Assembly: GCA_015039465.1 (NCBI GenBank)
Contig: MU130491.1
Span: 66,623 to 130,622 of the forward strand
DNA length: 64,000 nt
Direction of reading: 5' to 3'
Source of the DNA: Phlegmacium glaucopus
Lineage: Eukaryota > Basidiomycota > Agaricomycetes > Agaricales > Cortinariaceae
Under the pieces are notes generated by a model. That model saw nothing but the letters and a program-made list of their open reading frames with translations, searched no databases and was not told where the DNA came from. Shown here piece after piece: positions 34,871 to 46,397 of this stretch (positions within the stretch are counted from its first letter, which is position 1; every line of letters begins with the position of its first letter). The translations under genes were made by a program, and so were the position numbers.

Positions 34871-35570
34871 CTGCAGTGAGGACAGACCACAAGTAGTTAC
34901 ATAGCTTGTGGGGTTGATGTAGTTCTCTTCAGTAGGTGAAAGTGAAGTTTTATGAGGTGCGAAGGTTTGCTTTAAAGTGCAAGATAATGTGCAGAAAAAG
35001 CAAAGTTTGCAGGATGATTTTAAAGGAGTGCAAGAGTAGCTTAGTACAATGTTCCAAAGGTGGGATCAAAACTGTGGTAATTTCATCTGTTCCCCTCTGT
35101 TGCTTCCCCTTACTTGCTACTGCTAATAATATAGTAACTAGCAAATAGCTAAGTGTGGAAAGGTGAAACAGAAATGTAAAATGCGGGTTAAAGTGGAGTC
35201 ACATGGATCTGGTAATTTGGTAATGAAACATAGGAGATAAGAGCCAAATAAAAGGAGACAAGATAAAAATAAAGGTGATGAGTAATACAGTCACCTGAGT
35301 GACCTTCGTTGGAGTTGTGTTTAAGGATTGCAAGAACAGCTGGTAACTGCAAATGATGATGTGAATGTTGGTGATGACTGCAAGTATCTGCAATTCTCTG
35401 CGAGTACTCTCCGATGATCTGTGAGTGTGTGCAATGATGTGTGATGATCTACAATGACCTGCAATGACCTGTGATGATCTGTAAGTATCCACAATGATAT
35501 GTGAGCATCTGCAAGTATACTGTGAAGGTTGTGAAACCACAAAAATGGTGTGTTTACATCCCTAGATGTC
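34871..35570. repeat. Repeat with GATGATCTGTGAG-type array
   Basis: At 35340-35520 short units such as TGATGATCTGTGAG and CAATGACCTG recur. The right boundary is sharp: GTGTGTTTACATCCCTAG abuts gypsy coding sequence at 35571. Read inward on the minus strand it starts TAGGGATGTAAACACACC, a plausible hAT end. No matching left end was found. No gene is seen at 34871-35340. Confidence 0.4.
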
Positions 35571-35892
35571 TCCTGGGTCCTATCACCGGAACCTTGGAAA
35601 GTCAAAGATGTCCAGTCCTTCCTCAGCTTTGCTAACTTTTACAGGCATTTCATCCACAACTACTCCGATATTGTTGTTCCGTTGCTTTTAAGACTCTCAA
35701 GGAGGCTTTTGTTTCGGCTCTGGTGTTGACACATCCAATTACACTTTAGCAGCTATCCTTTCCATCCATGATTCCAATGGAGAAATCCATCCTGTTGCAT
35801 ATTGTTCCCGTACCTTTTCCAGTGCAGAACTGAATTACGACATTCACAATAAGGAACTCCTTGCCATTTTCAAAGCTTTCAAAGCTTGGCGT
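35571..35892 (+). pseudogene. Ty3/gypsy pol fragment: RT end and RNase H
   Basis: Translates to [20 protein letters not shown] (end of reverse transcriptase) and, after a deletion, LAAILSIHDSNGEIHPVAY, then SAELNYDIHNKELLAIFKAF and KAWR (RNase H). Frames are not continuous. It is the 5'-most gypsy piece here; gag, protease and most RT are missing. Coding continues at 37203 after the LTR insertion. Confidence 0.85.
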
Positions 35893-37198
35893 TGATATAA
35901 TTTAAATCTGCATAAGCATGGTTTTTGCAATTTTTATCTATTATTTCAGCATAAATATTAATTAATGCACCAATAACTGGTTAATACAACTGATAATAAA
36001 CAAGGGAATCAGAGTTGTCTACCCTACAACTGCTGATTAGACCTATTACTGTGTGACTTAAATGCATATAGTTAATAAGTGTGGTCAATAGACTATCATT
36101 TGTTACACTACAAATTGCATGTCTGGATTAAAACCAATAAATCCATGAATATCCTTATAGACTTGGCACAGGAAAAGTTAAATAAACAATATTGGGTTAG
36201 CAAATGTCATGGGGTGTGATTGTGGAGCAACAGAATATTATTAATAAATATTCAGGGGAAGGTTGGTGCCCTAGCAACAGTGGAAGCAGAATAACCAAGA
36301 TAGTGGAACCATGTGATTGTGTGGGAATCATGATGATTAAGGATAGGGGGAGTGCTGAACAATCATAAAGATTGTTTCCAGGCACAATAGGCACAGTTCC
36401 CACCAAGAGGGGTGGAAACTACCTAAAATTAGGAACATGGGGCTAAAAATAGAACAACCCCTATGTTTCCAGGAACAATGAGTGCACATGGTGCCAGAAC
36501 CAAAGTAAGGGTACCAGGAACCAGTATATCTATTTTTGGACATTATCTATTTTTAAATATCTCAAATGTATAAAATACCTCCCAGGGTTTGTAAATAGTC
36601 AGAAAATTGGATTCTTTCTTTCCCCCCCTCATTTGCAACCTAGTACAGCTCACTGTCTTAGACATTGAGCAAGAACACTTGTCTTTGAGTAGTGGACTTG
36701 AAAATAAATCAGTTTCTCAGAGTTGTTTGACTTGTTGCAATAATTGTTGAATTGTTGTAAAAGTTGTGGTTGTGTTAAAGTCATAGCAGAAGTTTGAGTC
36801 TTCTTGTGTATGCAATTGTGTTGAAGTCATAACAGAAGCAAGGGGTCTTCTTGTGTATGCAATTGTGTTGAAGTTGTAACAAAGTCTTGGACTTTTGTGT
36901 ACACAAGTTTAAATCAATCAGTAAAGTCTTAGGAATTCTTTGACTGATTGTTGGTGCAAGCCATAAATTGCAAAACCACTTAAAAGTTTGATCATCCTTT
37001 AATTGATCCAAATTATTGTTGTTGTTGTGTGTATTAGTTGAAGTGAATTTCAAAGTCTTGGAAAGGTTATACTTTCTAGAAAACCCAACTTGCATTATTA
37101 AGATTGTATAAAGTATTGATTGAGTTATTGTTTTGAGTAGAGGTTTTTATAATCTTGAAAATACACCTTTTCTCAACAACCTCTGTGCAGTTACATCA
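35893..37198. mobile_element. Solo LTR (1.3 kb) inside gypsy RNase H
   Basis: Starts TGATATAATTT and ends TTACATCA, so ends are TG...CA with a TGAT/ATCA inverted tetranucleotide. GCGT at 35889-35892 and 37199-37202 flanks it. Removing it joins KAWR to HYLEG in frame. No coding region. Inside, at about 36757-36900, a ~63-bp unit with CTTCTTGTGTATGCAATTGT repeats in tandem two to three times. Confidence 0.75.
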
Positions 37199-37202
37199 GC
37201 GT

Positions 37203-37397
37203 CACTACCTTGAAGGTGCTAGTTTCCCTGATGTGGTTACTGACCATAAAAATCTAGAGTATTTTGCAACCACCAAAATCTTATCCCGGCATCAAGCCCA
37301 GTGGTCCGAGTACCTTTCCGCATTCAACATGGTTATTAGATTTTGCCCAGGCCGTCTTGGAACAAAGCTGGATGCACTGACTCGTCGTCCTGACCTC
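37203..37397 (+). pseudogene. Ty3/gypsy pol fragment: RNase H to connector
   Basis: One open frame: [20 protein letters not shown], then [17 protein letters not shown] and [28 protein letters not shown] and PGRLG...DALTRR are hallmark gypsy motifs. It is cut after PDL by the foldback element; the frame resumes YLKEGG at 39111. Confidence 0.9.
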
Positions 37398-37764
37398 CAG
37401 TACTTTACAGTGCCCCACGCTTCCGAACGGAATCCAAGTGGAGTCCGAGTATTCCGACTGGATTCCCAGTGGAGTCCGAGTGGAGTCTGAGTGGAATCAT
37501 GGATTCCGAATGGAGTCCACTCGGACTCCACTCGGACTCTGCTTGGAGTCCAAGTCACTAAGTAGATTCCGAACAGAGTCTGAATGAGAGTCTGAGTGGA
37601 TTCCAGAATGTGAGGATTTGTACTCATTATTGGATTCCGAGTGGGATTCCAAGTGGATTCCGAGTGGATTCCGAGTAGAGTTTGAGTGGATTCCAAATAG
37701 ATTCCAAGTGGATTCCTAGTGGATTCCGAGTGGATTCCTAAGTGGATTCCGAGCATTTTGTTTT

Positions 37765-38758
37765 CAATTGCCTAACTTCCTAATCAAGTACTTAATCACC
37801 TGACTTGTAGCATATGACAAATAAAAGAATTCCAGTAAGGAGGATTGAACCAAATACCTTGAGAAAGGTCATGTGACATAATTCCCACAGTGAATCAGTG
37901 GATCTACCAAATGCACCATCAATGCTTGTACAGATATAAAAACTAATGGTTATATATACCCTTCCCACCTGACTAAATAATATATTCTGGCACTTGCTGA
38001 GGGGCTACTACCATGTATTATATACCAAAATGTTCATAAAAATGAGGGGAATCCATTGGTAATAAAATCGTGATGTGATACGCACTTTGATATGCAGTTA
38101 TATGCGAAATACTGCAGAATATACTGTAAAATAATGCGCTCTATGCTTATAAATGAGCCTAACATGACGCACATTATACCGATAGAAAGCTACACTGCTA
38201 GGGAATCTAACCATAATATGAGCGTGGGAATATAAGCCCTTTTTCAATATTAAAACATGTAAAATGTGTAAAAACACGCACCAGACATGGCGCATGCACG
38301 TGATTTATATATATTCTGAAAGCTGTTATTAGCACGATTCTATCGGTATAAGGTGCGTCATGTTCGGCTCATTTATAAGCATAGAGCGCATTATTTTACA
38401 GTATATTCTGCAGTATTTCGCATATAACTGCATATCAAAGTGCGTATCACATCACGATGTTATTACCAATGGATTCCCCTCATTTTTATGAACATTTTGG
38501 TATATAATACATGGTAGTAGCCCCTCAGCAAGTGCCAGAATATATTATTTAGTCAGGTGGGAAGGGTATATATAACCATTAGTTTTTATATATATACAAG
38601 CAATGATGGTGCAGTTGGTAGATCACTGATGCAGTGTGGGAATTATGTCACATGACCTTTCTCAAGGTCTTTGGTTCAATCCTCCTTACTGGTATTCTTT
38701 TATTTGTCATATGCTACAAGTCAGGTGATTAATTACTTGATTAGGAAGTTGGCAATTG
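37765..38758. repeat. Long inverted repeat, arms ~423 bp, spacer ~150 bp
   Basis: Paired positions keep an almost constant sum (about 76525), meaning very few indels between arms. Sample pairs are CAATTG at 37765 and 38753, and ACCGATAGAA at 38178 against TTCTATCGGT at 38338. Each arm contains a tRNA-like promoter pair. Confidence 0.93.
38600..38690 (+). other. tRNA-like sequence with pol III A and B boxes (right arm)
   Basis: TGGTGCAGTTGG (38607-38618) fits the A-box consensus and GGTTCAATCCT (38673-38683) fits the B box. The mirrored copy in the left arm (37841-37918) has TGGTGCATTTGG and the same B box. Spacing of 54 nt is longer than in most tRNAs, and I see no convincing acceptor stem, so this looks like a SINE-derived or promoter remnant, not a working tRNA gene. 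Confidence 0.5.
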
Positions 38759-39110
38759 GAAACACTTGGAATCCTTGGGATTCCAAATGGATTCCGAGTG
38801 GATTCCGAGTGGATTCCGAGTGGATTCCGAGTGGATTCCTAATGGATTCCACTTGGAATCCAAGTTGGAATTCTCAATTCGGACTCGGAGTCTGAGCGGA
38901 TTCCGAGTAATTTACTTGGAATCCACTTGGACTCTGAGTGGATTCCGAGTGGAATACATTCCGACCAAACTCATAAAATTGAGGGGGTTACCTGCCAGAA
39001 AATATTCCGCTCGGAGTCCGAGTTTGCTCCTCAGACTGCTTGGAATCCACTCGGATTCCATTCGGATTCCGAGCGGAAACCGTGGGGCACTGTAAAGACC
39101 TCCTGACCTC

Positions 39111-39744
39111 TATCTAAAGGAGGGAGGGAAAGATTATGGTGAAGTCAATCCACACAATTCTAAACCTATCTTTTCTTCCAAACAACTTTCCACTTCACTC
39201 CAAGCTACTTCATTACTTCCCACTGTACTCCATGGTATCTTCACCATGGATGTCAAAGAGCTCAACAAGGGATTCTTTCCGCTCTTTCCACGGATCCCCT
39301 TGCAAAGTCCTACTTATTGGATATCAATAATCCAAAGTATGTTAGATGGTCAAAGGACACTTCCGGATTCGTCTGGATCGATCAACAGATCTATGTTCCA
39401 GATTCTGGAGATCTTGATCTCCATGTCCTTCATTACTATCATGACCATCCTGTCTCCAGACATTTTGGTGTCAATAGGACTCTTGCAGTTATCCATTGAG
39501 AGTATACTTGGCCCAGTATTTGTGTCCCTGTCACTGACTATTGTAGGACTTGCACCACCTGTTCTCAGTCCAAAGCCAAACATCATAAACCATACAGCTT
39601 ACTCCAACAACTTCCTGTTCCATCCCGTCCCTGGGACTCCATCGGCATGGATTTCATTGAACACCCCCCAGACTCCGAAGGTTTCACTGCGGTCTTAGTC
39701 GTAGTAGACCATTTCACAAAACAATCCATTTTCATTCCCACATA
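39111..39744 (+). pseudogene. Ty3/gypsy pol fragment: integrase N-terminus and start of core
   Basis: Begins YLKEGGKDYGEVNPHN, continuing the frame of 37203-37397. It then shifts to YLLDINNPKYVRWSKD and the integrase zinc finger: HVLHYYHDHPVSRHFG (two His) and CRTCTTCSQSKAKHH (Cys pair). PWDSIGMDFIEH carries the first catalytic Asp. A stop follows LAVIH, and one or more frameshifts are present. The 4.4-kb hAT element cuts it after FIPTY. Confidence 0.88.
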
Positions 39745-40301
39745 TAGTGTTGCCGAAGTCCAGTCCAGAACCGAAGTTCGAACCTGAACTTTTGAGAACC
39801 GGACCGAAGTTCAGTCCAAGGTTCACATATTTTGCTGAACTGAACGCTGGGTTCAACTCAGCGTTCAAGTAGATTGCACTTCCACTGAACGCGTTCGAAC
39901 TCAGTTCGAACCGGACTTTTACTATAGCCTTCCAACCGTTACCTGGGTGACACATTCGCACTCCCATCATTCTTTATTCCCTGTCATCTTTGGTATATTT
40001 CCCATCCATTGGTACGTTCCCCTTATCAACCAGTGCTCCTCCATTTGTATTCTCATAGTAGGAGGTTAGAAGCAGGTGCGTCTTCTCTGTTAATTACTAG
40101 ATACAAAACTGCAGCTTCTACCACAGGTCCACAGCCAATGATGCTTCGTTTGACAGGCAAGGAACTTGCTTGACGTGGACCTGGTTTAAAGGCAGGATAC
40201 CCCATCTCAAAATGATGAGAGAGAGCTTTATAACTTAGGGGTGAAGAGGCGATTTACGGTGAGTGTTACTTTTTACTAAAACCCCATCTACTCACTATCA
40301 A

Positions 40302-43300
40302 ATGGCTACTTCTGACCAGTGTGCGCTTGGGCCTGATGGAACAATGCTTGAACCCTCTGAGATCATATGGTTCAATGATCCTGACGATCCAACCCCCATT
40401 CCACCTATCCAGCAAGCAGGAACTTTTCCAACTTTTCCTCCCAAATCACCTACCATCCATCCGTTTTTCCAGTACTTTCTGTCCCCCACCAGATCTGATC
40501 AGATCTGAGCAGAATTGGTCACTACTCAGATCTGATCAGATCTGATCAGAATCTGACCAGAACTGCTCAGAATCTGACCAGAACTGCTCAGAATCTGAGC
40601 AGTTCTGAGCAGTTCTGGACTAATTCTGGTCAGATTCTGAGCAGATCTGATCAGATCTGAGTAGTTCTGACCAATTCTGATCAGATCTGATCAGAATTGC
40701 AATACTTGTAAGTCCTACTAACTCATATTTTTTCTGAGCGATGCTAACATTGACTCTTAAATGCTTGATGACTTGGAAGCAGTTGAAGAGGCGTACACAG
40801 ATACCAAGGTTATGGGTGACACCGATCGTGAGGTATGTTTATATTCTTGTGTATTTTACTCCCATATCCCATTAATATTCTTTCGATCTGCATAGGCCCT
40901 TGCAAATCGCCCCAAGTCAGATCGCACAGCCGATATTAGGACCATCTTCAAGCGCGATAAGGAGTATGTCAACCCCGAAACAGGAGCGACTGAAGATGGC
41001 CACTGGTGTACCCTCTGCCAGTCAGTCATTTCTCTCTTAACTTTTTTGCTTCATATCTCATGCCACTTGTCAGGGATGCTGGTATCCGAATCCGTAGTTG
41101 TTTCTTCTTGGGTAGTGTAACCTTCCTCCGTAATCATATTGCTTGGTAAAATCCTTCTTCTCATCAATTGACTATTTTTCTAATCTTTTCAAACTAATCC
41201 TTAGTAACGCAGGACATGTAAAAATTTACACTGAGCGGTGCAAGAAACTTGGTATAGTAACAAATGAGCGAGTTTATGCAAAATCTGACAGCCTTGAGAG
41301 CATTGGGTGAGCCATACATATCTTTCTTGACACTAACACACTGACATTTTCCTGACAGGCCAACAAAGCAGGGTACCCTTGATAGTATTGTCACTCGCCA
41401 GCCTCGCCCACCTGCCTTTACAACCGAGGGACTGCTTGACTACATTGTTGAATTCGTTGTCTCTGAGGATGAGGTAATTTCAACGGTTAATTCTCATTCT
41501 ATTCACACTAATTTAGAGCGGCCATTAATAGGCTTTTCACCTAATTGACAGGATGCCCTTCCGCCGCCTTCTCACATATCTTCGTCCTGCCCTTGCAGAA
41601 AAGGACTTACCCCATCGAACCAAACTTTGTGCTCAAATCCTTTCACGGGCAAAGATGTTGGAGCAGAAGATTTCTGGTATTTTCAAGGTAAATAGTTTAG
41701 GCTTGAGTTATTTAAGTTCCATGCTAATAATTGAGTTGTGAAGGATATACCTGGAAAGGTTTCTTTTACATTCGATACCTGGACATCTGAGGCTGGAGAC
41801 CCATATCTTTCAATGACTGGCCACTACATCGCTGGCGCCAAAGAAAGTCCGCAGGATTGGGAGCTTAAGAGCGAGCAACTAGGCTTTACGCACATTGAAG
41901 GAAATCATTCAGGGGCTAATATTGGAGGTATTCTTATACAAATCATTGATAAATATGGAATTCGTCAGAAGGCAGGTGTTTTTAGGCATTCTATCAGTCA
42001 GCATTCCTTACCCACCCATGTATAGATTGGCTGGTTTACTGCAGACAATGCATCCAACAACTTCTCTGCTATCAAAGAAGTTGCAGGGCAATTGAAGGAC
42101 AATTTCGCTGACTGGGATCCTAAACAGCATTATGTTCGGTAAGGTTACTTTCGTTTTAAAGGAAATAAAGAGTCTAATGCAAAAATCTAAAGATGTATGG
42201 AGCATTCGATCAACCTCACAGCTTGTCATTTCATTCAAGGCGTTGCTCCTTCATAACACAGAAAATTGTCAATAAAATCGGGGACTTTGGTGCAAATAAC
42301 GATTCTGAGGGTGAAGAGGATGGCGATGAAGTCAATATCTCTGATTCTGTTGGAAAAGCACTCGCTTTGGTGAAGCAGGTAAGCCCTTGTCTTGATGATA
42401 CAATCTGTCTGAATAACTAATATTTACTCTTAAGATCCATGCGTCACCTCAAGCACGTGCATTCTTCACTAAATCTTGTGAGAATGTTGATATCCCTTAC
42501 ATGCAACTTATGCTATGGGTCAGAACACGCTGGGCTTCGCTATATGCATTTTTGGATCGCACTTTGAGTTTGAAGAAGGTATGTAGATTAAGAATCAATT
42601 GTTCTGGATTTATGTTGATCTGATTCATTTGATACTAGGCACTGAATCACTTCGCACAATTGGCAGATGAGAGCGATGAAGTTCCTAACCTAAAAGGAAA
42701 AAGTTATTCTGACTTCTACCTTCGTAAACGCGACTGGGAAAAGCTCGAGCTCATGCATGAAGTTCTCAAGGTATGTCGACAACAACTATTCACCTCTTTG
42801 CTCTATTTTGACGTGTCCATTTATTTTTATCGTCCAAGGAGCCTGCTAGTGCTAAGCAGACATTCTCAAGCTCGAAAGAGCCCAGCGCGTTTTGAACAAT
42901 CCCCATCCTTGAATATCTTAAAGAAACTTGGGGTAATATGGCGCAGCACCCTAAGTTCTCAGAAGTCGAGGGCCCAATTTACAAAGGGATTGAGAATCTA
43001 GATAAATGGTATAACAAAGTGAATGATACTGATGCCTATTTCATCTGCCTCTGTACGTATTGGCTCCGAGTCCTCAATCAAAATCTACTCACTCACACTT
43101 TTATTTACAGTTCTTGATCCCAACATCAAGAATGCATACGCACTTGACAAGTGGGATGCCAAATCCTACACCGCAGGTATGGCTCAGCTCGAGAAAGTGG
43201 TGCGTGCTGCTCTATAAATCCTATTTGGGTCGTGAATGAGGGGCTGAACAATTTCCAGTTTGATGCTTACTACGTCGCACCTGCCCAAGAACTCTCAGTT

Positions 43301-43907
43301 CCCATCACATCCTCATGTACGCTAGAATAAATATTGGTCTCAATGTATTTTTCTAATGTTGATTTTTCAGCTCGCAATGTATCCAGTACTCAATATGGAT
43401 ATTCTTGGATGCGTGCTTCTGTCCGCTCTCGTCAAGAAGCTGAGTGTTTCAGTTCAGGGCCAAGAGACGAGCTCAAGAGGTACTTAGATAGCCCTCTCGA
43501 AGAAGTTGATGGCGTGGTTGCATGGTGGGGAGTAAGTAATTTTGGATTTCATTGTTGGACATCCATTCTAACCTGTTACAACTTCATAGCATCACTCCTT
43601 CCAATATCCTACCCTTTCAAGTATGGCCCGTGATTATCTCGCTATTCAAGGGTCCGCTACACCTTCAGAGCGAGCATTTTCGAGTGGAGGGACCACCGGA
43701 ACTGCCAAACGCAACCGTCTCAATGTTGAAGTCTTCGAGGCCCTCCAATTGCTCAAAAATGCTTATCGAAATGGGCACGTTGGTGCTCGCTTGGATGCTG
43801 AAAAACACACAATTAACCTCTTAGACATTTTCAAGACTAATGGTGATGTTGATGTCAAAGTGGATGCCGCATGCAAGGGAAAAGGCCGCGAGAGCAATTT
43901 TGAATGA
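40302..43907 (+). pseudogene. hAT transposase, full-length but disrupted
   Basis: About thirteen exons. N-terminus MATSDQCALGPDGTMLEPSE; BED-like zinc finger spread over two introns (WCTLCQ ... LRNHIA ... NAGHVKIYTERC). The RNase H-like core has FTFDTWTS (first Asp), IGWFTADNASNN (second Asp) and MEHSINLTACHF. Then LMLWVRTRWASLYAFLDRT. The C-terminal dimerisation domain has WWG, HHSFQYPTLSSMARDYLAIQ and SATPSERAFSSGG. Three lesions: a family B array in exon 1 that introduces a stop near 40506; a stop and frame change near 42250; and an in-frame TGA near 42893 after KEPSAF. All other exons join with good splice sites. Confidence 0.87.
40470..40712. mobile_element. hAT-like family B fragment with CAGATCTGAT array
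   Basis: Starts CAGTACTTTCTGTCCCCCAC, matching the family B terminus at 37398. It continues as an array of a 10-bp motif (CAGATCTGAT, TCTGAGCAGA) rich in GATC palindromes to about 40695. The GAGGTCTTTAC end is not recognisable. CAGTACTT and CAATACTT flank the array. It lies in exon 1 of the hAT transposase. Confidence 0.5.
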
Positions 43908-44122
43908 CTCCAGTAGCTTATGTACAAATTATGTATGTTTTTCTCAAATTTATATGTTCGGTTCAGGTTCAGACCAATATTGAACCTGAACCGGACCCTC
44001 TTGAACCTGAACCAACCATCCAGTCCAAGGTTCAACTGGTTGTCTGGACTGAACCCAAAGTTCGACTCTCGGTTCTCCAAAATTTGGAAAGAACCGGACT
44101 GAACCGGACTTCGGCAACACTA

Positions 44123-45112
44123 CCCACATACAACACCATCACTTCCACTCAACTTGCTGAGCTATTTGTCATCCACATGTTTTCCAAGCATGGTGTTCCA
44201 TCCCATGTAACCTCCAATCGCAGTTCCAAGTTTGTATCTCACTTCTTCAGATCCCTCAGAAAAGCCCTCGACATGAAGTTGCACTTCACCTCCAGATACC
44301 ACCTGGAAGGTGACAGACAAATGGAACACATCAACCAAACCTTGGCACAATACATCCATATCTACTGCAATTATCAGGAAGATAATTGGAGTTCACTTCT
44401 TCCATTAGCGGAATTCTTCTACAACAATACTCTGAGTGCCACTACTGGTGTATCCCTGTTCTTTGCCAACAAAGGCTACAATCCGGCTATCACTATCCAT
44501 CTGGAGTATGACCTCATATCCTCCCGTGCTCACAAATGTTATGGACCTTAACAAAATCCACGAGGAACTCCGAAAAGCTATCCTCACTTCCCAGGAACAA
44601 TACCAATGTTCCACGGACAAGTGGCAGATTCCTCCTCCGGACTTCAAGGTTGGAGATCAAGCCTTGTCAGAGCACAATTCTTCCATACAACCAGACCTTC
44701 AAAGAAGCTTTCCAAGAAGTATCTTGGTCCATATGAGATTACTGCTCAGGCAGGTCCTTTGTCCTGGACCCTCCATCTTCCTGACAACTTGCATGCTGTC
44801 CATCCCATTTTCCATGTTTCCATGCTAGAACCCTCCGTTCCAAACACTATTCCAGATTGTACTCAACCTCCACCTCCTCTGGTCTTCATTGATGGAGAAC
44901 AGGAATTTGAGGTATCCAAAATTTTGGACTCTAAATTGGATAACAGACGACGCATATGCAAACTTCTGTACCTAGTCAAGTGGTCTGGCTATGAAGGTAC
45001 CAATGAAGAAACTTCCTGGTTACCAGCTAATGAATTAGGACACACATCCAAACTTGTTGCTGATTTCCACAAGAGCTATCCAGCTAAACCCAGACCTCTC
45101 CCGCTCTCTTGA
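44123..45112 (+). pseudogene. Ty3/gypsy pol fragment: integrase core and chromodomain
   Basis: After the hAT element the integrase resumes: NTITSTQLAELFVIHMFSKH, GVPSHVTSNRSSKFVS (second catalytic Asp replaced by Asn), and GDRQMEHINQTLAQYI (the catalytic Glu). After a frameshift near 44550 come SKKYLGPYEITAQAGPLSW, LPDNLHAVHPIFHVSMLEP (GPY/F-type module) and the C-terminal chromodomain, FEVSKILDSK ... LYLVKWSGYEGTNEETSWLP. It stops at 45110-45112. The chromodomain marks it as a chromovirus, a lineage that targets heterochromatin. Confidence 0.9.
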
Positions 45113-45289
45113 TTCATTTTCCATTCCTCCCCTTGTTTTTTTCCATTCCCCTCCATGCCTTTTCCATTCTATTCCTTTCCATTATCTTACTCTTCTGTTT
45201 CATAAAACAAAGTCAAGAGAACATTATTTCAATAAAACAAAACAACAAAAAAATGACAAGAAAACAATTAAATACAATTCTCTTTCTAT

Positions 45290-46190
45290 CTACTCTTGCG
45301 TTTTTTCTACTTCTTCCATCCTTTCTTCCTCTGCTCCTTCCATCCTCTCCATCCCCACTCCTAGCCCTCCTTCCACCTCTGACTCATCCCCATCATCTGT
45401 TTCCATCTCCTCATCCTCCATCTCCTCTTGCCTCTCCATTTCCACACCCTTCTCTGCTTTTGTCACCTCCTTCTGTTTTTGCTCCTCTTTCTTCTCTCCT
45501 TTTCCAGCTCCCTCCTCATCCATACTTCCATTGCCATCCTCATCCCCTCCTGCATCTCCACCAACTTCCTCAACAATCCTCCAATCATGTTGAGTTCCTC
45601 TATCAACACATCCATTCTGTTGAACGCTGACACTACCTCCTTCCCTTTTCCCTTGTCCACCCGTCTGTTCCTTCATCTTCCATTTCCCTCCAACCAAGCT
45701 GCATGTAATCTTCCTTATGTAGCAGCGCCAGCACCCTGGTCCACTGCTCTTCTCATAGCACACCTGGTGTGCATCTAAGCACTGGCTGCACACTGGGTTT
45801 TTCTTGGTCTTGGTCTGAAAGACCTCCTATGTTCTCCATTAATCTTTTTCCATTTCCATTTTTGAACCACCTTACTTTGTTGTTAGTTTTTCTTTTCTTT
45901 GGGGCACTTGGCCCTGGCTCCATTCCATGTTCTTCTTCTTCTTCTTCATTGTTGCTGTTGTCAACCACAATTGTGTCCACTTTTCTCTTCCTCTGCTCCT
46001 CCTCCTGCTGCCTCCTTTGCATTTCACACAGCTGCCGCTACTCCTCCTCTCTTCTCCTCCTCTCCACTTCTACCCATTGTCTCTCCGCTTCTGTCTGCTG
46101 TCTCTCCTCCTCCTCCTCCTCCTCCAGCCTCCAAGCTTCCTCAATATCTGCTTCTTCCCACTTCCCACTCTTTCCACCAATGCTCTTGTG
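45290..46190 (-). pseudogene. Antisense retroelement ORF: coiled coil plus Cys-rich motif
   Basis: Minus strand, between the pol end and the 3' LTR. The upstream part is a long Glu/Arg-rich coiled coil (WRLEEEEEEEERQQTEAERQ), then a basic KKRKTNNKVRW segment. After a frame change comes MCSQCLDAHQVCYEKS ... CWRCYIRKITCSL, a CxxC-x6-C ... CxxC-x6-C arrangement resembling fungal Zn2Cys6 clusters, and an acidic tail. I recall similar antisense genes in the same place in agaricomycete gypsy elements; function unknown. A stop near 46040 and one frameshift break it. The long plus-strand frames here are its low-complexity mirror. Confidence 0.6.
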
Positions 46191-46397
46191 CCTCTTCGAG
46201 CCTTGCTCATTGCAAAGCGGGAGGAAGGGAGGGGCCAGCTTTGTTGTTGGTTTTCATAGTGTTTTTGTTTAGAGGATGGGGGTTTAGGAAGTTATCTGAA
46301 GTGAAGAATCACCACCAATCTCCAATGGTCTTTATACCACACCAACCTCGCACAGACCACCACGTGGCCTCGAGGGTCTCGGCCTTGACAGGGAGGT

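Larger units (their letters stand above)
37398..39102. mobile_element. hAT-like foldback element, family B copy 2
   Basis: Perfect 8-bp target duplication CTGACCTC (37390-37397 and 39103-39110). Left end CAGTACTTTACAGTGCCCCA; right end read inward GAGGTCTTTACAGTGCCCCA. Both then have arrays of the 11-bp motif GGATTCCGAGT (37440-37750, 38765-39080). Inside them two long inverted arms (37765-38187 and 38338-38758) are nearly identical complements. No transposase. It splits the gypsy frame exactly; removing one duplication restores it. Confidence 0.9.
39745..44122 (+). mobile_element. hAT transposon, intact ends, 4.4 kb
   Basis: Flanked by a perfect 8-bp duplication CCCACATA (39737-39744, 44123-44130). 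Ends are TAGTGTTGCCGAAGTCC in both inverted copies. Subterminal regions (39760-39930, 43960-44105) are full of GAACCGGA/GGTTC motifs, the usual place for transposase binding. It encodes one transposase, now broken. CpG is common, unlike the surrounding nest, so it looks young. It splits the gypsy integrase in frame. Confidence 0.93.

Noticed and set aside
38600..38690. A working tRNA gene
   Set aside because: Good internal promoter boxes but no acceptor stem or credible anticodon arm, and a near-identical inverted copy in the other arm.
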